DNA from: Casp-actino8 sp044358015
GTDB lineage: Bacteria; Actinomycetota; Acidimicrobiia; Acidimicrobiales; Ilumatobacteraceae
Length of the DNA: 64,000 bases
Assembly: GCA_044358015.1 (NCBI GenBank)
Contig: JBIKOO010000005.1
Coordinates: 13,925 to 77,924 of the forward strand
Direction of reading: 5' to 3'
Below are positions 36,515 through 44,200 of this stretch, one piece after another. Made by a program: the position numbers and the translations under genes. Under the pieces are notes generated by a model. That model made no database searches and was not told the DNA's origin. It worked only from the letters and a program-made list of their open reading frames with translations. Numbering within the stretch: the first letter of the stretch is position 1; each line of letters starts with the position of its first letter.

Positions 36515-36571
36515 CGTGATTCTGGTGCAGATTTGTTCGGTATTGCGCAACAAATCTGCACCAGAATCACG
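36515..36571. terminator. Hairpin repeat copy 6
   Basis: GTGATTCTGGTGCAGATTTG pairs with CAAATCTGCACCAGAATCAC (22-nt arms counting TT/AA inside, plus outer C/G), around an 11-nt loop. It lies between the orphan remnant (+) and the VOC gene (-), again a convergent junction. Confidence 0.8.
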
Positions 36572-36584
36572 AAGTACGTTGTCC

Positions 36585-37115
36585 TTATTTGCGACGCCAG
36601 ATCGGTGAATCACCAGGTCGATGAATCTCATGAGCCCGTCGCCATTGTGCAAACACTTGCAAAATATGCGGAGGGTCGCCATGTATCTCGGTGAATCCCC
36701 CATTGATATGACGAGTATCAAAATATGAAGCATTAACACCATCAGCGAATAACTCGCATGCTGGTTCGAGCCCTAGATCAATCAAGCGTTGACGCTCGGC
36801 TTGAAAGTCGGTGACGAGATACGCGCAGTGGTGATAACCCTCTTGTCCGGCCGAATACATGTCACGATAAATCGATGGAGTGTCATCATGCTGCTTAATG
36901 AACTGAATCATCGTGTCGCCTAAATAGCCAAATGCGTACGACACGTCAGCCTCTTGTTTTGTGCCGCGATATGCGAATTCATCACACCGATGATGTTCAG
37001 TCACCGAAAACGGTCCAGCGCCGAAAGTGTCGTACCAATACTTGATTGACTTTTCGATGTCGTTGACAAAGTACGCCTGCTGAAAAATTGGATACGGAGT
37101 TCCGAGTGCAGCCAT
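36585..37115 (-). CDS. Glyoxalase/VOC-family protein
   Basis: 176-residue vicinal-oxygen-chelate protein. FQQAYFVNDIEKSIKYWYD is the usual first beta-alpha motif, and GYHHCAYLVTDFQAERQRL the second module with the metal-binding His. ASYFDTRHINGGFTEI and the last Glu near EIHG complete a metal site. A mono- or di-module glyoxalase, dioxygenase or epimerase-like enzyme. It precedes the MFS transporter, which is on the same strand 42 nt away. The substrate is unknown. Confidence 0.8.
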   Translation of the reverse strand: MAALGTPYPIFQQAYFVNDIEKSIKYWYDTFGAGPFSVTEHHRCDEFAYRGTKQEADVSYAFGYLGDTMIQFIKQHDDTPSIYRDMYSAGQEGYHHCAYLVTDFQAERQRLIDLGLEPACELFADGVNASYFDTRHINGGFTEIHGDPPHILQVFAQWRRAHEIHRPGDSPIWRRK

Positions 37116-37157
37116 TTTGATTTCCCTTCAGTTATTGACAGATCAATATTCTCAGAT

Positions 37158-38399
37158 TTACGTGATTTGGGTCTGACGCGTATTTTCCTTCATCAAGGTT
37201 GAGGAGACAACCAGTAGCAGAACGAGGACCAAGGCCGCAGTTGAGAGCACGTGATATCCCACTGCTTTCCGAATGAAACCACTCGAGAATCCGGCGATAC
37301 CGCCGCAAAAACTCATCGCCATATCAGCAGCACCTTGCACTGAAACTCGCGCCTCGTCTGACACCGACTTAATCAGCAAACTCGACCCGCCAATCAGCCC
37401 GAAACTCCAGCCAACCCCGAGCAACCACAGCGCCGGAAAGAGCAAAATGTGAGCATCCCCCGCCAAAGCAGAAAGAGCAGTAGCGGCTGTCAACAATATG
37501 GCCCCAATTTGAATAGTTCTGAGCTGCCCAGAGCGGTCACTAAAACGCCCAATCCACGGGCTAAAGGCATACATCCCTGCGATATGCAATGACACGACGT
37601 ACGAACTGATTGATTCTTGACCGTGAAACTTGAGATGCACCGGAGTCATCGTCATCACTGCGACCATGGTCATTTGCGAGATGATCATTGCGAAGACCGC
37701 TTGGCGACCATGCGATGATGCAAAGGCGTGTCGAAAGGCCTCGCGTATGCGAATTGGTGCAACCCCGCCAACAGCTTCTCCACGAAGTTCGCGAGCCAAA
37801 AAGAGTGGATCTGGCTTGAGGCGCACTGCAACATTGATCAGGGAAAACAAAAAGAACGCCGAAGAAAAGACCCACGGTCCGGTGTACTTATCCCAGTTAA
37901 ACCAATGCTCTCCTGCTGCTTGTGCTGGCAACACAAGAACCGGTCCAAGCACTGCACCAAATGTTGAGGCAAACAAAATTCGACTCATGGCCTCGCCTCG
38001 CTGTTCGGGTTCTGCGAGATCGGTTGCCGCATACCGCGACATCAAATTTGAAGCTTGCCCAGAGCCATAGATGAAGAGCCCCACTAAGAAAATGGGTAAC
38101 GACTTAATTTGTGCTCCGAGTCCTGCAATACAACCGCCGATGATTGCCAATCCGTATCCAAGCCCTAAACCATATTGACGACCTCGTCGACTCATCAAGC
38201 GAGACAGGTACTGAGACATAAACGCGGTACCAATTGTCACGGTGGCAGTCGCCGCACCACCCCACGGAGTTGATTGTCCGAGAATTCGTTGAATCACGAA
38301 AGCACCGACAGTAACTGCCGAAGAAAGCGCTGCCGCCGCCGCCAACTGACCGACCACTAAAACTCGAAGTGTTCGTTTTTGAATAGCAGCGATTTCCAC
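37158..38399 (-). CDS. MFS transporter (12 TM)
   Basis: 413-residue major-facilitator protein with about 12 hydrophobic segments: RVLVVGQLAAAAALSSAV at the N-terminus, GRFSDRSGQLRTIQIGA as a loop-type motif between the halves, and HVLSTAALVLVLLLVVSST at the C-terminus. RRGRQYGLGLGYGLAIIGGC resembles drug-efflux groups. The frame is open to 38579 but overlaps the divergent luciferase-like gene. GTG 38399 (MEIAAIQKR) is chosen, and TTG 38402 is possible. Probable efflux, though the substrate is open. It is on the same strand as the VOC gene. Confidence 0.8.
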   Translation of the reverse strand: MEIAAIQKRTLRVLVVGQLAAAAALSSAVTVGAFVIQRILGQSTPWGGAATATVTIGTAFMSQYLSRLMSRRGRQYGLGLGYGLAIIGGCIAGLGAQIKSLPIFLVGLFIYGSGQASNLMSRYAATDLAEPEQRGEAMSRILFASTFGAVLGPVLVLPAQAAGEHWFNWDKYTGPWVFSSAFFLFSLINVAVRLKPDPLFLARELRGEAVGGVAPIRIREAFRHAFASSHGRQAVFAMIISQMTMVAVMTMTPVHLKFHGQESISSYVVSLHIAGMYAFSPWIGRFSDRSGQLRTIQIGAILLTAATALSALAGDAHILLFPALWLLGVGWSFGLIGGSSLLIKSVSDEARVSVQGAADMAMSFCGGIAGFSSGFIRKAVGYHVLSTAALVLVLLLVVSSTLMKENTRQTQIT

Positions 38400-38444
38400 A
38401 AGTTTGATTCTCGCAGATTCACACGTGATGGTTAGCGTGCTCGT

Positions 38445-39374
38445 ATGAAACTTCGTATCTTCACCGAGCCCCAACAGGGCGCTAGGTACACAGACCTTCT
38501 GGCTGTTGCTCAGCATGCCGAGAAACTTGGTTTCGATGGGTTCTTTCGCAGTGATCACTACGTGAAGATGGGCGATCAAGTATCTGGATTGCCTGGTCCT
38601 TCTGATGCATGGATCACTTTGGCTGGTATCGCTCGCGAGACATCAACGATTCGCCTCGGAACTTTGGTCAATTCATCAACATTCCGTTATCCCGGCGTTC
38701 TGGCCATCAGCATTGCCAATGTTGACGACATGTCAAATGGCCGTGTCGAACTGGGGCTTGGTGCAGGTTGGTTCAATGACGAGCACACCAGCTACGGAAT
38801 TCCGTTCCCGGCGCTGGGCGAACGTTTTGATCGCCTCGAAGAACAACTCGCGATAGTGACTGGACTTTGGGGAACACCTATTGATCAAACTTTCAACTTC
38901 GCAGGCAAATACTTCCAACTCACTAACTCGCCAGCACTTCCGAAGCCAGCGCAATCGCCCGTACCGATCATCATTGGTGGCGGCGGACCAAAGCGCACTC
39001 CCGCACTCGCGGCGCGTTATGCATCTGAATTCAACTTGCCATTTTCTTCGCAAGAAGCTTTTGTTCAGCAATGCGATCGCGTGAAAGCCGCTTGCACCGA
39101 GCTCGGCCGTGACCCCAGTTCTTTGATCTATTCAACTGCACTGATCGTGTGCGTCGGCAAGACCGACGCCGACATCAAACGCCGAGCTGCTGTTCTTGGT
39201 CGCGAGGTTGACGAATTGAAACTCAATGGTGTCTGCGGCACCCCAGCCGAAGCCATTGAAAAATTGGAGTCATGGAAGGCAGTCGGGGCTGAGCGTGCTT
39301 ACTTACAAGTGCTCGACCTGGCCGACCTTGAACAACTGGATCTCATTGCATCCGAAGTCATGGGCTCGCTCTGA
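38445..39374 (+). CDS. Luciferase-like (LLM) F420-dependent-type oxidoreductase
   Basis: 309-residue TIM-barrel flavin/F420 oxidoreductase. KLRIFTEPQQGARYTDLL and GFDGFFRSDHYVKMGDQ open the fold, RVELGLGAGWFNDEHTSYG is the classic motif, and PVPIIIGGGGPKRTPALAAR is the phosphate-binding segment. These features match actinobacterial LLM enzymes that use reduced F420. The ATG 38445 fits; it is divergent from the MFS gene by 45 nt and could share its regulation. Confidence 0.85.
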   Translation: MKLRIFTEPQQGARYTDLLAVAQHAEKLGFDGFFRSDHYVKMGDQVSGLPGPSDAWITLAGIARETSTIRLGTLVNSSTFRYPGVLAISIANVDDMSNGRVELGLGAGWFNDEHTSYGIPFPALGERFDRLEEQLAIVTGLWGTPIDQTFNFAGKYFQLTNSPALPKPAQSPVPIIIGGGGPKRTPALAARYASEFNLPFSSQEAFVQQCDRVKAACTELGRDPSSLIYSTALIVCVGKTDADIKRRAAVLGREVDELKLNGVCGTPAEAIEKLESWKAVGAERAYLQVLDLADLEQLDLIASEVMGSL

Positions 39375-39418
39375 TCCGCTACTGCCATGTTGATGACAAC
39401 GGGCCAAAACTGACCGAC

Positions 39419-40402
39419 CTACACCCGGCAGTATTGCTCTAACAGTTCCCACAACAAGCGACGAACTTCGGGAGTATCCGTCTTCTTCGTGGCTGATGTT
39501 TTATGAATCGGCCACGTCTCGCGATCGCACCAAAAGGTTCCAGAAGCGCCGGGCAGTGTGTCTACTGCTGATAGCCACGCAATTGTGTCAGCCCCTTCAC
39601 GTGCCGACCGCAAAATTGGCGCAGTCACACGACGAAATCCGGGAATACTTTCTTGAACGCCAGGTGTGTCGGCCCATCCCGGATGCATCGCAACAAATTC
39701 AGTTTCGGGAACCCGTTTGGCCCATATTTCATTCAGCGTTACCTGCACCCGTTTCGCGATTGCATATTGCTGACTGCCGTTGTACTTATCAGCAGCCATC
39801 TCTAGCGAAGCACCATGACGTAGGTCGGGCATTCCCTTCGTATACATGCCTCCCGATGAGACTGTCACCACTCGTCCGCCTTGAAGTTCGGGCAACAACA
39901 ATGAGGTCATAAGGTGCGGTCCGACCACATGCGACGCAATGGTTTGTTCTATACCTTCAGCTGAAATCTCAAGAGAATTCAAGAGGGCTCCAGCGTTATG
40001 GATAAGGACATCAATATGACTTGTCAACTTTTGAATGTTGACACACGCCCGACGTACCGCCGAGAGGTCGCCCATTTCGGCAATCACAGCATCAGGTATC
40101 CCTGCCGCACATGTGGGTTCAATTTCAGCAATCATGGCCGCCAACTTTTGGGGATTGCGTCCCACCAAAATCAACTTGGCACCGGTGGGCGCAAGCAACC
40201 GCGCCACTTCTGCACCAAGACCCGAAGTTGGACCAGTAATGACGACCGTTTTGCCAGTCAGATTAAAATCTGAGATTTCCGACCACCCACCGAGTTTCTT
40301 GCGAATCAAAAAGCCGATCTTGGAGAAGCCTGGAACAACAGCGAAGTCAAGAACTTTGCTCAAAGTCGTTGAAATTGGCGACGAAGTTGAGTGCAAATTC
40401 AC
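39419..40402 (-). CDS. Short-chain dehydrogenase/reductase
   Basis: 327-residue SDR. The nucleotide motif TGPTSGLGAEVARLLA is preceded by a 45-residue N-terminal extension. NNAG is replaced by IHNAGALLN, the catalytic Ser is in VVTVSSGGMYT, and the Tyr-Lys pair is in GSQQYAIAKRVQV (Y-x-x-x-K). Long N- and C-terminal extensions resemble the retinol-dehydrogenase-like 'protochlorophyllide-type' SDRs. It is divergent from the monooxygenase-esterase gene. The substrate is unknown. Confidence 0.88.
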   Translation of the reverse strand: MNLHSTSSPISTTLSKVLDFAVVPGFSKIGFLIRKKLGGWSEISDFNLTGKTVVITGPTSGLGAEVARLLAPTGAKLILVGRNPQKLAAMIAEIEPTCAAGIPDAVIAEMGDLSAVRRACVNIQKLTSHIDVLIHNAGALLNSLEISAEGIEQTIASHVVGPHLMTSLLLPELQGGRVVTVSSGGMYTKGMPDLRHGASLEMAADKYNGSQQYAIAKRVQVTLNEIWAKRVPETEFVAMHPGWADTPGVQESIPGFRRVTAPILRSAREGADTIAWLSAVDTLPGASGTFWCDRETWPIHKTSATKKTDTPEVRRLLWELLEQYCRV

Positions 40403-40506
40403 AGAGTCATTGTGTCAGAGATTTTCTAGAAGGCGTAGTCGTACCCGACTAGAAGTCATGAGTATTAATCTGCGAGAGTTAGGCAGTACTGATTGGGGGA
40501 TTAGTC

Positions 40507-43089
40507 GTGTCAAAGTCAGATGTACAGATTGTTGATACCGCGGTTGTCGATGTCGTTGTCGTCGGAGCTGGTTTTGCTGGCATGTATTTGCTGCATGAAC
40601 TGCGTAAGAACGGTTTCTCTCACCGTGTCCTCGAGGCTGGAGGCGACGTCGGTGGAACTTGGTATTGGAACCGTTACCCCGGGGCTCGCTGCGATATTGC
40701 AACTACCGATTACCAATTCACCTGGGATCCCGAGTTGCACACTGAATGGACTTGGTCCGAAAAACACGCGGCGCAACCAGAGATTCTTCGCTACGCCCAG
40801 CACGTTGCGACAAAGCATGATCTCTATTCAGGTATCGAATTTAATGTGCGCGTTGAAAGTGCGGCCTGGGATGATTCAGCGAAAACGTGGTTGATTCATA
40901 CTTCAACCGGCGAAACCATTATTTGTCGTCATTACGTCATGGCCACTGGTTGCCTTTCGGTACCAAAAGAAGTCGACCTGCCAGGCACCGAACAATTCAG
41001 TGGCGAAGTTTATGTGACTGGACGTTGGCCGCATGAGGGAGTTGATTTCACTGGTAAGCGAGTAGCCGTCATTGGAACTGGTTCATCGGGCATTCAGTCA
41101 ATTCCGTTAATAGCCGAACAAGCAAGTGAAGTTGTCATATTCCAACGCACTCCAAACTATTCGATTCCCGCTTTCAATGGTCCAGCACCGCAATACCGCG
41201 TTGAACGCTTGAACACTGACCGCGCAGCTTACGAAGCTGAGGCACGACTATCCCCCACAGGCGTTCCCATCACGATGCCAACTGTTTCTGCTCTATCGGT
41301 ATCGCACGAGACCGCGTTTGAGATGTTGGAAGTTGCGTGGCAAAAAGGCGAACTACTTGAGCCAGGTTTAGTGTTCACCGATGTTGGTACCAATCGAGCA
41401 GCAAATGACGTTGTTGCCGAGTTCATGCGTACAAAGATTCGGTCGGTCGTCAAAGATCCGCAAGTTGCGGAACTCTTGTCACCTCGCAAAAACCCATACG
41501 GCACAAAACGTCCTTGTATGGATACTCGGTATTTTGAAACGTATAACCTGCCCCATGTTCGTTTAATCGACCTCAAGACACAACCAATCCGAACGATTAC
41601 TCCGACTGGAATCAATTTCGGAGATGAGACAAAGGACTTTGATGCCATTGTCTATGCCACCGGATTTGATGCGATGACTGGCGCAATTGTGAACGTTGAT
41701 ATCACTGGCAAAGACGGGATGACGTTAAAGAAGAAATGGGAGTTCGGTCCGCATAACTATCTCGGCCTCACGACAGTTGGATTTCCAAACCTGTTTATGG
41801 TGACGGGTCCAGGCAGCCCTTCGGTGTTGTCAAACATGATGGTTTCCATCGAGCAACATGTTGATTGGGTCACCAAAACTTTGGTACATCTTCGCGAGAA
41901 TAATTTTGAGACGATTGAACCAACTCCTACGGCAGAAGAAAACTGGCGAGTCCATTGCACCGATTGCGCCGACATTACTTTGTTCCAAGAAACTGATTCT
42001 TGGTACATGGGAGCCAACGTGCCGGGCAAGCCTCGCGTTCTTTTTCCATACATCGGTGGCGTCGGGCGATACCGCCTCATCTGTGATGAAGTCGTCGCTA
42101 AGAACTATCTCGGGTTTGTCTTAGAGGGACCGAAAGGTCGACAGGTCAACGATGGACCAATTCGTCAGATTCAACCAGACGTCGAAATGGTGCTTGACAT
42201 GATGGCCACGCTCGGTTTGCCGCCAATTGAGTCCATGAGTCCAGTTGATGCGCGCGCTTTCTCTGAAGCATCTTCGGCCATGCGACCGCCTGGCCCAGAC
42301 GTTGGCGAAATAGTTGACGGAGTCTTGCCTGGACCCAGTGGCGATCTTGAGTATCGCCTTTATCGACCACAGACTGCCGGACCACATCCGGTAGTCGTCT
42401 ATTTCCACGGCGGCGGTTGGGTCTTTGGCAGCCACACGTCTGATGATCCGCTATGTCGCGCGCTCTGCAGTTTGGCCAACGTCATTATCGTGTCGGTCAA
42501 TTATCGACATGCCCCCGAAGCTCGTTTCCCCGCAGCGGCTGATGATGGATATGCCGCTGTCTGTTGGGTCAACGACAACATTGAAGCACTCGGTGGAATC
42601 AAGGATCAATTAGCAGTTGCTGGTTGGAGCGCTGGTGGCAACGTCGCTGCTGTCGCCGCGCAAACTGCGCACACCATGGGCGGTCCAAAACTTTGTGGGC
42701 AACTGCTCCTCACACCAGTGACCGACGGTTCACGCCAACACCCATCTCATCTTGATAACGCTCAGGGCTTCATCCTGACGAAGTCAATGATGGATTGGTT
42801 CTGGAATCATTACGCCGATCCAGGTGACCGATCGAACCCCAAGGCTTCACCGCTTCTTGCCACCAACCTCTCGGGACTTCCGCCCACCATGATTGTCACC
42901 TGTCAATTTGACCCGTTGCGCGATGAAGGCGACGCCTACGCCGATGCACTCAAGGCCGCAGGAGTTCCCGTTCAACATGTTCGAGCTCGCGGACATGTTC
43001 ATACGTCAATCACAATGGTGGACATGTTGCCGTCGGGGTCTAAGCCTCGTCAAAAGATGGCCAACGCCCTCAAAGGTTTCTTCGCCTGA
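40507..43089 (+). CDS. Baeyer-Villiger-type flavin monooxygenase fused to an HSL-family esterase
   Basis: 860-residue fusion. Residues about 14-535 form a class B flavoprotein monooxygenase: FAD motif VVVGAGFAGMYLLHEL, GGTWYWNRYPGARCD, NADPH motif VAVIGTGSSGIQSIP, the active-site-Arg segment YGTKRPCMDTRYFETYN, and YATGFDAMTGAI. Residues about 600-860 form an alpha/beta-hydrolase of the hormone-sensitive-lipase family: HGGGW (634-638), nucleophile S708 in GWSAGG, D802 in FDPLRD and H832 in GHVHTS. A ketone would be converted to an ester and then hydrolysed. The BVMO fingerprint FxGxxxHxxxWP reads FSGEVYVTGRWP, with Val170 in place of His. Start GTG 40507 has a GGGGG Shine-Dalgarno. Confidence 0.88.
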   Translation: MSKSDVQIVDTAVVDVVVVGAGFAGMYLLHELRKNGFSHRVLEAGGDVGGTWYWNRYPGARCDIATTDYQFTWDPELHTEWTWSEKHAAQPEILRYAQHVATKHDLYSGIEFNVRVESAAWDDSAKTWLIHTSTGETIICRHYVMATGCLSVPKEVDLPGTEQFSGEVYVTGRWPHEGVDFTGKRVAVIGTGSSGIQSIPLIAEQASEVVIFQRTPNYSIPAFNGPAPQYRVERLNTDRAAYEAEARLSPTGVPITMPTVSALSVSHETAFEMLEVAWQKGELLEPGLVFTDVGTNRAANDVVAEFMRTKIRSVVKDPQVAELLSPRKNPYGTKRPCMDTRYFETYNLPHVRLIDLKTQPIRTITPTGINFGDETKDFDAIVYATGFDAMTGAIVNVDITGKDGMTLKKKWEFGPHNYLGLTTVGFPNLFMVTGPGSPSVLSNMMVSIEQHVDWVTKTLVHLRENNFETIEPTPTAEENWRVHCTDCADITLFQETDSWYMGANVPGKPRVLFPYIGGVGRYRLICDEVVAKNYLGFVLEGPKGRQVNDGPIRQIQPDVEMVLDMMATLGLPPIESMSPVDARAFSEASSAMRPPGPDVGEIVDGVLPGPSGDLEYRLYRPQTAGPHPVVVYFHGGGWVFGSHTSDDPLCRALCSLANVIIVSVNYRHAPEARFPAAADDGYAAVCWVNDNIEALGGIKDQLAVAGWSAGGNVAAVAAQTAHTMGGPKLCGQLLLTPVTDGSRQHPSHLDNAQGFILTKSMMDWFWNHYADPGDRSNPKASPLLATNLSGLPPTMIVTCQFDPLRDEGDAYADALKAAGVPVQHVRARGHVHTSITMVDMLPSGSKPRQKMANALKGFFA

Positions 43090-43125
43090 CCAAACATCAA
43101 GTCATCGATTCAGTAAAGTTCTGGG

Positions 43126-43683
43126 GTGCGTAGATATATTTCGTCGGGAATTTTAGGGTTGGCATTGTTGGCTCTCGTGGCTTGCGGGTCAAACAGTACG
43201 ACTCAAGAGGCGGTGACGACGCTCTCTTCGACGCCAGTCATTGAGACAACCGAGCCCTTGACTTCAGCGACTGTTGCGCCATCGCTCATTCAAGAATTAT
43301 CGGCAGACATTATTGGCACACAAACAACTTTCTCACTGACTGCCGCGCTCACCGAAAGCCCAGTGGCGTTTTGGTTTTGGGCACCTGGTTGAGGCACTTG
43401 CAATAGAGAAGCCCCCTCGGTCGAGGAGGTCAGCAAAAAGTTCAGCGGAAAGGTTCGCATTGTTGGTGTTGCCTGGAACGGCACCGACGATTCGTACCTC
43501 AACTTCATTGATCGTCATTCGTTGACCTTTGACAATCTTGACGACACTTCTGCGCTTATATTCAGCGAATACGACATTCCATCTCAACCTGCGTGGGCCT
43601 TCATCAATCAAGATGGAACAATTGACACACGAATGGGCGTCGTGCCGCAAGATGAATTATTTAACTTGCTTGAGAATCTATAG
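43126..43683 (+). CDS. Candidate selenoprotein: thioredoxin-fold (DsbE/MPT53-like) lipoprotein with TGA-encoded residue
   Basis: A secreted lipoprotein (lipobox ALVAC) whose frame reads through one TGA at 43390-43392 and then continues to TAG 43681-43683, giving 185 residues including the TGA. Around the TGA it reads FWFWAPG-[TGA]-GTCNREAP, so the TGA is exactly at the first, nucleophilic, Cys of a C-x-x-C motif. Downstream the thioredoxin fold is intact: VRIVGVAWNG, SLTFDNLDD, and the cis-Pro loop EYDIPSQPAWAFINQDG. A hairpin with a GGUC apical loop follows at 43411-43430, fitting a bacterial SECIS. A bcp-type peroxiredoxin is next. Alternatives are a nonsense mutation or a sequencing error. 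Confidence 0.6.
43411..43430 (+). promoter_or_regulatory. SECIS-like hairpin downstream of the in-frame TGA
   Basis: CCUC (43415-43418) pairs with GAGG (43423-43426) around the loop GGUC (43419-43422). After one mismatch (C414/A427), C413-G428, C412-G429 and G411-U430 extend the stem to seven pairs. The loop's first G is 27 nt after the TGA. A stem of this size, a G at the start of a small loop with GGU, and a TGA-to-loop distance of roughly 16-37 nt are the known features of bacterial selenocysteine insertion elements. Confidence 0.55.
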
Positions 43684-43740
43684 ACCCACCGCTTAAACCT
43701 TCACATCGCAAAATGGGTTCATCTCAATTACTGTGGTTCC

Positions 43741-44187
43741 ATGCTCAAGAACGGCTCCCCTTCACCATCTATTGATCTCCTCGACCAAAATGGAAAGCCA
43801 TTCTCTCTGGCGAAACAAGGCAAGGGAAAAATCCTCGTGTATTTCTATCCAAAGGCAGATACGCCTGGATGCACGCAACAGAGTTGTGGACTGCGAGATA
43901 TTCGAACAGAAATTGGTCGAACAAAAATTGTCGGTATCAGCCCAGACACTTCTGCAAAGCAAAAGAAGTTTGACGACAAATACGAACTTGGTTTTCCTTT
44001 GTTGGCCGACACCGAAAAAATCGTGGCCAAAGCATTCAAGGTATGGAAGAAAAAGATGCTGTACGGGCGCGAATACATGGGAATTGAACGCTCCGCATTC
44101 CTCATTCAAAATGGGATCATCATTGAGGCCTGGTACAAAATCTCACCAAAAGATACGCCTCTCAAATTGCTTGAGGCACTTGGTTAA
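43741..44187 (+). CDS. Peroxiredoxin (BCP/AhpC-TSA type)
   Basis: 148-residue thiol peroxidase. YFYPKADTPGCTQQSCGLRD contains the peroxidatic Cys in TPGCTQQSC and a second Cys five residues later, the usual arrangement of BCP-type enzymes. SIDLLDQNGKPFSL and GFPLLADTEKIVAKAFKVWK are conserved. It reduces hydroperoxides using thioredoxin-like donors. The gene lies 57 nt after the candidate selenoprotein and may share its transcript, which would pair a membrane-anchored thioredoxin-fold protein with a cytoplasmic peroxidase. Start ATG 43741. Confidence 0.92.
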   Translation: MLKNGSPSPSIDLLDQNGKPFSLAKQGKGKILVYFYPKADTPGCTQQSCGLRDIRTEIGRTKIVGISPDTSAKQKKFDDKYELGFPLLADTEKIVAKAFKVWKKKMLYGREYMGIERSAFLIQNGIIIEAWYKISPKDTPLKLLEALG

Positions 44188-44200
44188 TAGATCTTGCTTG

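Noticed and set aside
43126..43392. A complete 88-residue lipoprotein ending at the TGA
   Set aside because: The downstream frame carries the rest of an intact thioredoxin fold, so the TGA is not a natural end of the protein.
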